Assembly: GCA_046728155.1 (NCBI GenBank)
Contig: JBKPDY010000012.1
Location: 1 to 64,000, forward strand
DNA length: 64,000 nucleotides
DNA from: CAWDLX01 sp046728155
Lineage (GTDB): Bacteria > Actinomycetota > Actinomycetes > Mycobacteriales > Micromonosporaceae
Direction: 5' to 3'
Numbering within the stretch: position 1 is the first letter of the stretch; the number at the start of each line of letters is the position of its first letter. The notes beneath the pieces were generated by a model. The model worked only from the letters and a program-made list of their open reading frames with translations, did not search any database and was not told where the DNA came from. Shown here piece after piece: positions 16,952-24,976 of the stretch. The position numbers and the translations under genes are program-made.

Positions 16952-16992
16952 CGTGAAGATCTTCCGGTCGGGCGTTAAGAGTTCGTGAAGAT
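16952..16992 (+). promoter_or_regulatory. Direct repeat CGTGAAGAT upstream of the KimA-like gene
   Basis: CGTGAAGAT occurs at 16952-16960 and 16984-16992, three helical turns apart, 39-79 bases before the transporter start, with GTTAAGA between them. It could be a binding site for the KdpE-like regulator encoded two genes downstream; that is inference from position only. Confidence 0.3.
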
Positions 16993-17030
16993 GGCCCGAT
17001 TCCGGCCACTCGCCGCGTTGAGTTGAACCT

Positions 17031-19010
17031 GTGTTGGACCCGGTGAAGCGTCTCCTGGTGGGGCGGCCGCTGCGCAGCGATCGACTCGGCGAGCAGTTGC
17101 TGCCGAAGCGGATCGCGTTGCCCGTCTTCGCGAGCGACCCGCTCTCGTCGGTCGCGTACGCCACGCAGGAGATCATGCTTGTCCTGACGCTGGGCGGGTT
17201 GGCGTACCTGTACCTGGCGCCGTGGGTCGGCCTCGCCGTGATCGTGCTGCTGGCGGTCGTGGTGCTCTCGTACCGGCAGGTGGTGCGGGCGTACCCGACC
17301 GGCGGCGGTTCGTACGAGGTCGCCACCACCAACCTCGGGGCCTCGGCCGGCCTGGTGGTGGCCGGGGCGCTGCTGGTCGACTACGTCATGACGGTCGCCG
17401 TCTCGGTGGCGGCCGGCGTCGACAACATCATCTCTGCCTTCCCCGGCCTCAACCCGTACCGGGTAGTGATCAACCTCGGGTTCATCGCCCTCCTCACGGC
17501 GATGAACCTTCGTGGCATCAAGGAAAGCGGGCGCATCTTCGCCGTGCCCACGTACCTGTTCGTCGTCGGCGTCCTCGCGCTCATCGCCACCGGGCTGGTC
17601 GAGATGGCCTTCGGCCGGATCCCGACCGCCGAGAGTGCACAGTGGACAATCGTCCCCGAGCCGGGCCACGTGGGGCTGACCGGGTTGGCGCTGACGTTGT
17701 TGGCTCTGCGGGCATTCTCCTCGGGCTGTACCGCGCTCACCGGCGTGGAGGCGATCTCCAACGGTGTGCCGGCGTTCAAGGTCCCGAAGGGCGAGAACGC
17801 CGCCCGGACCATGGCCGCCATGGGGATTTTATCGATCATCATGTTCGGCGGCATCACGGCGTTCGCGCTCATCGCCAAGGTTCGCTATGCCGACAACGCC
17901 TGCAACCTGATCGGGTTCCCGGGCAACTGCCAAACCGATGCGCAGCGCACCGTCATTGCCCAGTTGGCGGCGGCCGTCTTCGGCGGCACGAGTTCACCGA
18001 TGTTCTTCTACATCCAGGCGGCGACGTCGTTGATCCTTATCCTGGCCGCGAACACCGCGTTCAACGGCTTCCCGCTGCTGGGGTCGATCCTCGCCGCGCA
18101 TCGCTACCTGCCCCGCCAGCTATACACGCGCGGTGACCGGCTGGCCTTCTCCAACGGAATCGTGCTCCTGGCCCTGATCGCCGGCGCGCTCATCTACGCG
18201 TACCAAGGCTCCGTCACCAGCCTCATCCAGCTCTACATTCTCGGTGTATTCACCTCGTTCACGCTCTCCCAGAGCGGCATGGTGCGCCACTGGACCCGCT
18301 TGCTGCGTATGGAGCGTGATCCGACCGCCAGGCGCCGGATGCAACGCTCACGGTGGATCAACGCGTTCGGAGCCTGTTTCACCGGTCTCGTCCTCGTGAT
18401 CGTGACCATCACCAAGTTCACGCACGGCGCGTACCTGGTGGTCATCGCGATCCCGGTGCTGTTCGTCATGATGCGCGCGATCCGCCGCCACTACGACCGG
18501 GTCGCCGCCGAACTCGTACCCGAACCTGGTGGCATCGTCCTGCCCAGTCGGATTCACGCGGTGGTACTGGTGTCACGGCTGCACAAGCCCACGATCCGCG
18601 CGCTGGCGTACGCCCGCGCGACCCGGCCCGACACGCTCACCGCGCTCACGGTCGCGATCACGCCGGAGGAGGTTCGTCAACTTCAATCCGAGTGGAACGT
18701 CCGCGAGATCCCGGTGCCGTTGACGATCCTCGACTCGCCGTACCGCGACATCACCGGCTCCGTGCTGGCCTACATCGCCGAGCTGCACCGCGAACACCCG
18801 CGCGACCTCATCGTGGTCTACATTCCCGAGTACGTCGTGGGCCGGTGGTGGGAGCATCTGCTGCACAACCAGTCCGCGCTCCGGCTCAAAGCCCGACTCC
18901 TCTTCCAGCGCGGCGTCATGGTCACCAGCGTGCCGTGGCAGCTGGACTCCGGCCGGCCGGCACACGAGGATGTCGGGGACCGGCGCGAGCCGGTGAGCCT
19001 GAGCGGCTAA
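17031..19010 (+). CDS. KimA-like APC-family transporter (likely potassium)
   Basis: 659 residues. The N-terminus (VKRLLVGRPLRSDRLGEQLLPKRIALPVFASDPLSSVAYATQEIM) closely follows the pattern of Bacillus KimA/YdaO-type APC-superfamily K+ importers (xxLIGKPLKS...SSDALSSVAYGTEQI). Twelve membrane helices follow, with GGGSYEVATTNLGASAGLVVAG and TAMNLRGIKESG as conserved APC motifs. A soluble ~170-residue tail (HAVVLVSRLHKPTIRALAYAR...EHPRDLIVVYIPEYVVGRWWEHLLHNQSALRLKARLL) resembles the cytosolic dimerisation domain of KimA. The KdpDE-like pair immediately downstream supports potassium as substrate. An amino-acid substrate cannot be excluded. Confidence 0.82.
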   Translation: MLDPVKRLLVGRPLRSDRLGEQLLPKRIALPVFASDPLSSVAYATQEIMLVLTLGGLAYLYLAPWVGLAVIVLLAVVVLSYRQVVRAYPTGGGSYEVATTNLGASAGLVVAGALLVDYVMTVAVSVAAGVDNIISAFPGLNPYRVVINLGFIALLTAMNLRGIKESGRIFAVPTYLFVVGVLALIATGLVEMAFGRIPTAESAQWTIVPEPGHVGLTGLALTLLALRAFSSGCTALTGVEAISNGVPAFKVPKGENAARTMAAMGILSIIMFGGITAFALIAKVRYADNACNLIGFPGNCQTDAQRTVIAQLAAAVFGGTSSPMFFYIQAATSLILILAANTAFNGFPLLGSILAAHRYLPRQLYTRGDRLAFSNGIVLLALIAGALIYAYQGSVTSLIQLYILGVFTSFTLSQSGMVRHWTRLLRMERDPTARRRMQRSRWINAFGACFTGLVLVIVTITKFTHGAYLVVIAIPVLFVMMRAIRRHYDRVAAELVPEPGGIVLPSRIHAVVLVSRLHKPTIRALAYARATRPDTLTALTVAITPEEVRQLQSEWNVREIPVPLTILDSPYRDITGSVLAYIAELHREHPRDLIVVYIPEYVVGRWWEHLLHNQSALRLKARLLFQRGVMVTSVPWQLDSGRPAHEDVGDRREPVSLSG

Positions 19011-19019
19011 CTTGACCAT

Positions 19020-20405
19020 GTGAGCCTATGGCCGCGCACCGCCACGACACGGCGTCTCCTCGCCGGTGTCCTGCTGGCTGTCGGCGGCCTCACCGCGCTG
19101 ACCGCCGGGCTCGCTCTGCTACCGGTCGACCTGTCGCTGGCCAGCGTTGTGCTGCTGTACCTGGTGATCGTCGTGGCCACCGCCGTCGTCGGCGGGCTCA
19201 CGCCATCCCTCGCCGCGGCGGTCGCCTCCGACCTCCTCGTCAACTTCTTCTTCGTTCCGCCGTACCACACTTTGACGGTCGAGAGCCGCGATCACGTCAT
19301 CGTCCTCATCGTCTATGTCGCCGTCGCGATCACGGTGAGCCTCGCCATGGATCTGGCCGCCCGCCAGCGGGCCGCCGCTGCGCGGACCGGAATCGAGGCC
19401 GAACTGCTCGCCCGGATCAGCGCCGAGCCGGTGCGGGAGGGATCGACGCGCGCCCTGCTCGAACACGTCCGCGACGCGTTGCACATGGAGACGGCGGCCC
19501 TGGTCGAAACCGGCGGCGACACCAGACACGTGGTCGCGATCGCCGGTCGCGACCTCACCGGCGCGCCCGCAGTCACCATCCCGACGACGGACCATCTCAG
19601 CCTGCTCGCCGAGGGTCCTCCGATCTTCGCCGCCGACCCGCGCTTTCTGGCTCAGCTCGCGGCCGCGGCGGCCCGGACCCTGCAGGCCGAACGCCTCGCG
19701 GCACAGGCCGCCCGCGCCCGGGAACTGTCCGAAGTGGACCGGCTCCGGTCGGCGTTGCTCGCCGCTGTCGGCCATGACCTACGTACGCCCCTGGCCGGCA
19801 TCAAGGCGGGCGCGTCGAGCCTTCGTGACCCCGACCTCGCGCTGACCGCCGAGCAGCAGGCCGAGCTGATCGCTACCATCGACGAGTCCGCCGACCACAT
19901 GGTCGACCTGGTCGAGAACCTGCTTGCGATGAGTCGCTTGCAGGCGGGTGCCTTGAGCGTGCACGCCCGTCCGGTCGCAGTCGACGAAGTCGTCGCCTCC
20001 GCGGTCCTGCATCAGTCGGATGCCACGGACGTCGACGTCGCTGTGCCGGACAACCTCCCGTACGCCCGGGCCGACCCCGGCCTGCTCGAACGGGTCGTTG
20101 CCAACCTGCTGAGCAACGCTGTTCACGCCAGCCCTGCCGGCCGTGCCATCCGTGTCACCGGCCGTGCGAACAGGGATCGGGTTGAACTGTCTATTGTGGA
20201 TCACGGACCGGGCATTCCCGCTGTCGACCGCGACAGTGTGTTCGCTCCCTTCCAACGACTCGACGACCGCACCAGCAGCGGTGGTCTCGGACTCGGCCTG
20301 GCCATCGCCCGCGGCTTCACCGAAGCCATGAACGGCACCCTCACCCCGACCGACACTCCTGGCGGCGGGTTGACGATGACGATCAGCCTTCCGGCGGCGC
20401 GATGA
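19020..20405 (+). CDS. KdpD-like sensor histidine kinase lacking the N-terminal KdpD/Usp region
   Basis: 461 residues from GTG 19020. Begins directly with the four-helix DUF4118 membrane module of KdpD (LSLASVVLLYLVIVVATAVVGG, VNFFFVPPYHTLTV), then a GAF-like region, HisKA with the phosphoacceptor His in LLAAVGHDLRTPLAGIKAG, and HATPase_c with N box NLLSNAVHASP, G1 DHGPGIP and G2 SGGLGLGLAIA. Full KdpD has about 350 more N-terminal residues that include an ATP-binding and a Usp domain; these are absent. Nine bases after the transporter stop; TAACTT at 19007-19012 might also give a leaderless start. Its stop overlaps kdpE by 4 bases. Confidence 0.88.
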   Translation: MSLWPRTATTRRLLAGVLLAVGGLTALTAGLALLPVDLSLASVVLLYLVIVVATAVVGGLTPSLAAAVASDLLVNFFFVPPYHTLTVESRDHVIVLIVYVAVAITVSLAMDLAARQRAAAARTGIEAELLARISAEPVREGSTRALLEHVRDALHMETAALVETGGDTRHVVAIAGRDLTGAPAVTIPTTDHLSLLAEGPPIFAADPRFLAQLAAAAARTLQAERLAAQAARARELSEVDRLRSALLAAVGHDLRTPLAGIKAGASSLRDPDLALTAEQQAELIATIDESADHMVDLVENLLAMSRLQAGALSVHARPVAVDEVVASAVLHQSDATDVDVAVPDNLPYARADPGLLERVVANLLSNAVHASPAGRAIRVTGRANRDRVELSIVDHGPGIPAVDRDSVFAPFQRLDDRTSSGGLGLGLAIARGFTEAMNGTLTPTDTPGGGLTMTISLPAAR

Positions 20406-21091
20406 CCCGGGTTCTGGTCATTGACGACGACCCGCAGCTTCTGCGCGCGCTCCGGATCGCATTGACGGCACGCAGCTTCGACGTCACGGTCGCCCAGGAC
20501 GGCACCACCGGACTCGCCGCGGCACAACGGCTTCCGCCCGACATCGTCATCATCGATCTCGGACTGCCGGACCTGGATGGCGTCACGATCGTGCAGGCTC
20601 TGCGTGGTTGGTCTACCGCTCCGATCATCGTGCTCTCCGCTCGGCTCACCGAAGCGGCCAAGATAGACGCACTCGACGCGGGCGCTGACGACTACGTGAC
20701 CAAGCCGTTCGCGATGGGCGAGTTGCTGGCCCGCATCCGCGCCGCACTTCGACGTATCACTCCGGTCGAACAGTCACCGGCCGTCACCACCGAGGCGTTC
20801 ACGGTGGATCTTGCGGCGAAGCGTGCCACCACCGTGGCCGGGCAGGAGATCCGGCTCACGCCCACCGAATGGCACCTCCTCGAGGTTCTGGTCCGCCACC
20901 CCGACCGGTTGATCACCCACCGGCAACTCCTCCAGGAGGTCTGGGGACCGCGCTACGAGTCCGAGACCAACTACCTGCGTGTTCACATCGCCAACTTGAG
21001 ACGCAAGCTCGAGCCCGATCCCAGCCGACCACGCTTCCTGCGCACCGACCCCGGCCTGGGCTACCGCTTCACACCGGACGCCGGCAGCTGA
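20402..21091 (+). CDS. KdpE-like OmpR-family response regulator
   Basis: 229 residues. Receiver domain with acidic pocket and phosphoacceptor Asp in IVIIDLGLPDLDG, conserved Ser in IIVLSAR and Lys in DDYVTKPF; C-terminal OmpR/PhoB winged helix (IRLTPTEWHLLEVLVRHPDRLITHRQLLQEVWG...YLRVHIANLRRKLEPDPSRPRFLRTDPGLGYRF). ATGA overlap with the kinase means a matched pair. KdpE proteins respond to potassium limitation; no kdpFABC genes are in the window, so the KimA-like transporter is the probable target. Confidence 0.92.
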   Translation: MTRVLVIDDDPQLLRALRIALTARSFDVTVAQDGTTGLAAAQRLPPDIVIIDLGLPDLDGVTIVQALRGWSTAPIIVLSARLTEAAKIDALDAGADDYVTKPFAMGELLARIRAALRRITPVEQSPAVTTEAFTVDLAAKRATTVAGQEIRLTPTEWHLLEVLVRHPDRLITHRQLLQEVWGPRYESETNYLRVHIANLRRKLEPDPSRPRFLRTDPGLGYRFTPDAGS

Positions 21092-21395
21092 TCCTGCGCG
21101 GAGACCACCGTGTGTCTGGTCGGTCTGGGTCACGAGCGACGTTGAGCGGCGCCGAGTCCACGGAGAGCAGCGCATCGATCAACGTGCCGACCGGACGAAC
21201 CTGATTCTCGTAGAACCGGTCCGCCTGCACTCCCAGGTCTTTCGCCCGACTCGGCTGGATGATCAGGTTATGCACCGGACGGCAGATGTCGATGGCCTCG
21301 CCGGCGATCTGATCGAGCGCTGACGGGCGAACGTTGCTGAGGTCGGTCAGCTGGCCGGGTGTGGTGTAGTCGATCGTCTCCAACACGGCCGCCAT
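21069..21395 (-). pseudogene. Transglutaminase-like protein, N-terminal fragment
   Basis: From ATG 21395 the peptide reads MAAVLETIDYTTPGQLTDL...EAIDICRPVHNLII...LSVDSAPLNVARDPDR, which is the N-terminal portion of transglutaminase-core proteins that normally continue with the catalytic Cys (GTCRHFA). Here the similarity ends at RDPDR and about 15 unrelated residues lead to a stop inside the end of the convergent kdpE gene. The catalytic Cys-His-Asp region is gone, so the product is inactive. A TTG at 21416 would extend the frame by seven codons. Confidence 0.6.
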
Positions 21396-21440
21396 CGTAG
21401 GTTTCCACTCCGACAACTCGATTGCCGTGCGCGACCCCGG

Positions 21441-23132
21441 TCAGGACGATGGTGGGTGCTCGACCGGCGTTGCCGCGTTGAGGAACGGCATCAGAATGCC
21501 GGGCGACGTGGACCAGGCGATCGCCGGCTCGTACGCCGGCTCGCCCGTCTGCGAGCCACGGCCGCGTGTCTGGCCCAGCTCCGCGCGTAGCGCCGCGATG
21601 CCGACCCAGACGATGTCGAGCCACGACCGCAGCAGCACGCTGCGGGCGTGCCAATTCGGGTGGAATTTGGCGGTGAACCGATAGAGGGGACCGAGCGCGA
21701 TCCACCGGTCGAGCACGTGGGTCAGCGCCGCCACCGTGCGGGCGGCCGGACCTGAGCTCTCGTACATTCCGCGGAAGCCGGCGAAGTTCAGGGACACCTC
21801 GCAGACGCCGAACGCTCGGCCGTACTCGACCACGTCGATGATGAGTCGCTCGACGATGCCGTTGGGAGCATCCGCCCGACGAGGCGCGACATCGAGTGTC
21901 AATACCCGCCCGGCGCCGCAGACGGCGAATCGGGCGAACCCCTGCGCCAGGCCGTCGCGATCGTAGGCGACGGCCACGACACAGTCGGGCCGTGGAACGA
22001 GGAGGCGGTCGAGGTTCATCGAGAAGCCACGCTCATGGCGACCGTCCAGCCAGTCGCGCAGGACCGGCTCGAGTTCGGCGGCACGCGCAGCATCCAACTG
22101 GCCGATGTGGACGGTCACGCCGGCGTTGTGGGTACGGCGGACGGCTTGGCGGACATTGCGCATCTGCCTCGACGCCAGCGTGAAGGATGCGACGTCGATG
22201 ACCGCCTCATCACCGATGACGACGTGACGACGCACACCCTTTGCCCGCCACCGCTCCAGCAGCGGTGAGCCCGCTCCCACGACGGCTGGACGCCAGCCGT
22301 TATGGGCGCAGGTGTCGAGGAATGCGGTGATGGCTGCGTCCGCGGCGGCCGGTGCACCGACCGGGTCGCCTCCCGCGAGCGCCACACCCGACAGGACCCG
22401 GAACCCAATCGCCGCCGTTCCGTCGGGGCTGAACACGTACGTCTTGTCGGCGCGGGTGATGAACGGGGCCAGACTGTCGGCGTCGGGATGCGTGACCAGG
22501 CTGGCAACGCGAGCCCGTTGCGTTGGTGTGTCCGGAGGTGGTGCGGGGGCGGGCCCGAGCGCCACGGCCAGCGCGAGCACGAGGGCGCCGGCCGCGACGA
22601 GACCGCCACTTCCCTCCAGTGGCAGGGCTGGACCCAGCGGGACGGCCGGGTCGTCCCGGGCAACGAGGACCAACCAGCCGGCGTGGACGATGACGACGGT
22701 AAGACCCGCAGCCGCGACGTAGACGGCGCCGCGCACTCGCCTCGGGTCGACGATGGTGGGAAAGTCATGGCGCAGCGCCAACAGTGCGCCGCAGACGGCG
22801 ACGCCCAACACCCACCGGACGGGCCGGTGCGACACGGATTCGGTCGGGTCCTTGGCGAGAATCGACGCACCCAGTCCGACGAGAAGGGTTGCCAGCAGGA
22901 GATGGCGAGCGAGGCGTCGCCCGCCGCCCAGCCCCCGGGCCAGGACCAGCAAAGTACCGCCGAGTGCTACGGCGGCCGACAGGCCTGGCGAGCCATCGGT
23001 CACCAGTCCGGCCAGGCCCGCCACGGGTCTGACCGCCCAGGCCGGTGCCGCCGCGCTGACGAGCACTGCCATGGCGACCAACGCGGTGAGCGCCGCGATG
23101 GCCCGGATGGTGTTCGCTCGCACGCCCAACAC
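21441..23132 (-). CDS. DUF2156 membrane protein (phosphatidylglycerol lysyltransferase-like)
   Basis: About 563 residues from GTG 23132. N-terminal half: six or more hydrophobic helices (VRANTIRAIAALTALVAMAVLVSAAAP, TVVIVHAGWLVLVA, GGLVAAGALVLALAVALG). C-terminal half: GNAT-like DUF2156 domain with DSLAPFITRADKTYVFSPDGTAAIGFRVLSGVALAGGDPVG and FRGMYESSG...LYRFTAKFHPNWHARSVLL, as in MprF-type aminoacyl-lipid synthases. Such proteins transfer an amino acid from aminoacyl-tRNA to membrane lipid, but actinobacterial versions often have unknown substrates. Exact start uncertain (GTG 23123 also possible). Confidence 0.82.
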   Translation of the reverse strand: MLGVRANTIRAIAALTALVAMAVLVSAAAPAWAVRPVAGLAGLVTDGSPGLSAAVALGGTLLVLARGLGGGRRLARHLLLATLLVGLGASILAKDPTESVSHRPVRWVLGVAVCGALLALRHDFPTIVDPRRVRGAVYVAAAGLTVVIVHAGWLVLVARDDPAVPLGPALPLEGSGGLVAAGALVLALAVALGPAPAPPPDTPTQRARVASLVTHPDADSLAPFITRADKTYVFSPDGTAAIGFRVLSGVALAGGDPVGAPAAADAAITAFLDTCAHNGWRPAVVGAGSPLLERWRAKGVRRHVVIGDEAVIDVASFTLASRQMRNVRQAVRRTHNAGVTVHIGQLDAARAAELEPVLRDWLDGRHERGFSMNLDRLLVPRPDCVVAVAYDRDGLAQGFARFAVCGAGRVLTLDVAPRRADAPNGIVERLIIDVVEYGRAFGVCEVSLNFAGFRGMYESSGPAARTVAALTHVLDRWIALGPLYRFTAKFHPNWHARSVLLRSWLDIVWVGIAALRAELGQTRGRGSQTGEPAYEPAIAWSTSPGILMPFLNAATPVEHPPSS

Positions 23133-23206
23133 GCTACGGATCTTCGTCAATGGTGGCCAGAGGGATTGTCCTGCCGGACATCCGACGCAAAAGTGCATAA
23201 GCAGGT

Positions 23207-23221
23207 GCTCCCGCTGGGAGC
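23207..23221 (-). terminator. Short hairpin downstream of the VapBC-type operon
   Basis: GCTCCC-GCT-GGGAGC (6-bp stem, 3-base loop) lies 17 bases after the toxin stop, between that gene and the DUF2156 start. Confidence 0.4.
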
Positions 23222-23238
23222 GCGCCAGTTCCCGCGGA

Positions 23239-23631
23239 TCATGCGGGCGAGGCAGTCTTGAGCCCGAGCGCGCTGGCGGTGTCAGCCATCCGCTCGTCGT
23301 AGGTAACCAATTGGCCCAGGTCTCCGCCGAGTAACTGCGCCGTTGCCACGTGGATAGCGTCCAACGATCGCACCTGTGGTGGCTGAAGGATGCCAGCCGA
23401 ATCGAGGATCCGACCGTTGATCCGAATGAGATCCAGCCTGCCGAGCACGTCACGACCCCGCGAGAGGGCGATCTCACCCGCCGGAAGCAGCGCCCGAAGC
23501 ACCTCGGTACGTGCCAACGCGCTGGACACGATGGGTCGCCGTCGCTTGAGGTAGGCACGGAGCGCGACCGACTCCGGCTCAGCGATGATCAGCTTCACGA
23601 TGGCGGAGGAGTGGAGGTAGATCGCGCGCAT
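23239..23631 (-). CDS. PIN-domain toxin, VapC-like, first catalytic Asp replaced by His
   Basis: 130 residues. The PIN fold is clear: IYLHSSAIVKLI, ARTEVLRALLP (second acidic residue), SLDAIHVATAQLLG (third) and TYDERMADTASALG (fourth). VapC RNases read YLDxSA at the first strand; here that Asp is His (codon CAC, one base from GAC). Loss of this metal ligand would normally abolish RNase activity. The start overlaps the antitoxin stop by one base (TGATG), so translation is coupled. Confidence 0.85.
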   Translation of the reverse strand: MRAIYLHSSAIVKLIIAEPESVALRAYLKRRRPIVSSALARTEVLRALLPAGEIALSRGRDVLGRLDLIRINGRILDSAGILQPPQVRSLDAIHVATAQLLGGDLGQLVTYDERMADTASALGLKTASPA

Positions 23632-23906
23632 CAACGCTCGAACTGACGCAGGCGATCGAGGACCGCTGAGGGTGACTCAACACCAGCAGGCAGAACCAGG
23701 GGCTGCGGTAGGTCGTCGAAGTCGCCGACGCCTTCGTCAAGTTGTCCGCTGGTCCGCAGCCGCTCGAGTGGGCCTCGATCGGGCAACGGCGAGAGGAGAG
23801 CCACCGGCCGCCCGCGGTCAGTGATCTCAATCGTCTCGCCTTGCTCTGCGCGCCGAAGAAGTTCGCTCGCCGACTGTCGGAGCTCCCGCACGCCCACGCT
23901 CGTCAT
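23631..23906 (-). CDS. Phd/YefM-type antitoxin (VapB)
   Basis: 91 residues. The N-terminus (TSVGVRELRQSASELLRRAEQGETIEITDRGRPVALLSPLP) is the prevent-host-death DNA-binding domain; the acidic C-terminal tail (DEGVGDFDDLPQP) would wrap the PIN toxin. First gene of the pair. A perfect 18-bp palindrome overlaps its start and is the probable auto-repression site. Confidence 0.88.
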   Translation of the reverse strand: MTSVGVRELRQSASELLRRAEQGETIEITDRGRPVALLSPLPDRGPLERLRTSGQLDEGVGDFDDLPQPLVLPAGVESPSAVLDRLRQFER

Positions 23907-23923
23907 GTGCTACTTGTAGCACA
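23906..23923. promoter_or_regulatory. Palindromic operator of the VapBC-type pair
   Basis: TGTGCTAC-TT-GTAGCACA is a perfect 8+2+8 inverted repeat touching the antitoxin start codon. On the minus strand it contains TACAAGT as a likely -10 box, so antitoxin binding would occlude the promoter of a leaderless transcript. Confidence 0.7.
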
Positions 23924-24127
23924 ACGCAGCGCCGTCCGACAACGGCAATGGCCGGCGAAACTCGGTTGATGGGCAGGCACTTCCCCGCCTACGATGCGCC
24001 GCATGTCCTTGTGATGAGCCAGATGGCGCACCCGCGCCGCTTCACGATGCTCAGGTACCGACGCGCCCGCGCCGACCGCGTCCGGGCGCTCCATCGCTCG
24101 TCTGCTCATGATCGTGAGGACATCTCC

Positions 24128-24949
24128 ATGAGTCACGTGTTGGACGGTACGGCGCTGCCCTCGATCGGCTTTCAGCATCCGCTCATCCGACAGATCCGTC
24201 GCGTCATCAACAACGCGACTCCGGATCGCCACCAGCTTCTGATCGCCGAAGGGCTCTGGGCACACGACGCCGTCCTCGGCGTCGGCGCCACGGTTGAGGT
24301 CCTTCTCTGGTGCCCTGAGCTCGCGTACTCCGATCAGGCTCGCCGCAGCGCGCGGGAAACCGCCCAACGCGCACGGTCCGCCTACCGGGTATCCGCGAGA
24401 GTACTTGAGCGGTTGTGCGAACGGGAACGTCCGGACGGCCTTCTGTCCCTGGTCGCTCTTCCGACCTGGGATGTTGACACGATCCCGTTCGGTGCCTCGG
24501 CACTGGTCCTTGTGGCGGACGGCATCGAGATCCCGGGAAACCTCGGAACGCTGATACGTACCCTTGATGCCTGCGGCGGGGACTGCATGATCTTGACCAA
24601 CCGGCGGACGCGACTGACCCATCCCAAGGTGTTTCGTGGCAGTCGTGGGATGAACCTGCGGGTGCCCACCGTCGAGTTCGATGACCCCTGCCGCGCCGCG
24701 GGATGGCTGCGGCGCAACGGATTCGCCGTCTACCTGGCGGCCCTCGCTGAACGCGCGCTCCCGTACGACGGCATCGGGTTCGGCGACCGCACCGCTATCG
24801 TCGTCGGCAACGAGCGGCACGGGATCGCGCCGGGGTGGTACGAACACGGCTTTGCCGAAGTAAAGGTCCCGATGTTCGGGCGCGCCGACTCGCTGAATGT
24901 CTCGGTCAGCGCATCGATCCTGTTGTACGAAGCCCGCAGGCGCCGGTGA
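24128..24949 (+). CDS. SpoU/TrmH-family RNA 2'-O-methyltransferase
   Basis: 273 residues from ATG 24128; upstream in-frame starts exist, but homology begins here. The N-terminal RNA-binding part (HPLIRQIRRVINNATPDRHQLLIAEGLWAHDAVLGVGATVEVLLW) is followed by the SPOUT trefoil-knot motifs: EIPGNLGTLIRTLDACG (motif 1, N and R), AIVVGNERHGIAPG (motif 2) and SLNVSVSASILLYE (motif 3). Methylates ribose 2'-OH of rRNA or tRNA using SAM. The layout also fits antibiotic-resistance 23S methyltransferases (Tsr-type), but no biosynthetic genes are nearby, so the target is unassigned. Confidence 0.9.
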   Translation: MSHVLDGTALPSIGFQHPLIRQIRRVINNATPDRHQLLIAEGLWAHDAVLGVGATVEVLLWCPELAYSDQARRSARETAQRARSAYRVSARVLERLCERERPDGLLSLVALPTWDVDTIPFGASALVLVADGIEIPGNLGTLIRTLDACGGDCMILTNRRTRLTHPKVFRGSRGMNLRVPTVEFDDPCRAAGWLRRNGFAVYLAALAERALPYDGIGFGDRTAIVVGNERHGIAPGWYEHGFAEVKVPMFGRADSLNVSVSASILLYEARRRR

Positions 24950-24976
24950 TCGGCGTCCACACTGGATGGTGGGACA

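Noticed and set aside
16700..17030. c-di-AMP (ydaO) riboswitch before the KimA-like gene
   Set aside because: Expected because kimA of Bacillus has one, but the conserved riboswitch core sequences were not found.
24128..24949. Antibiotic self-resistance gene marking a biosynthetic cluster
   Set aside because: SpoU fold resembles resistance methyltransferases, but no biosynthetic genes lie nearby.
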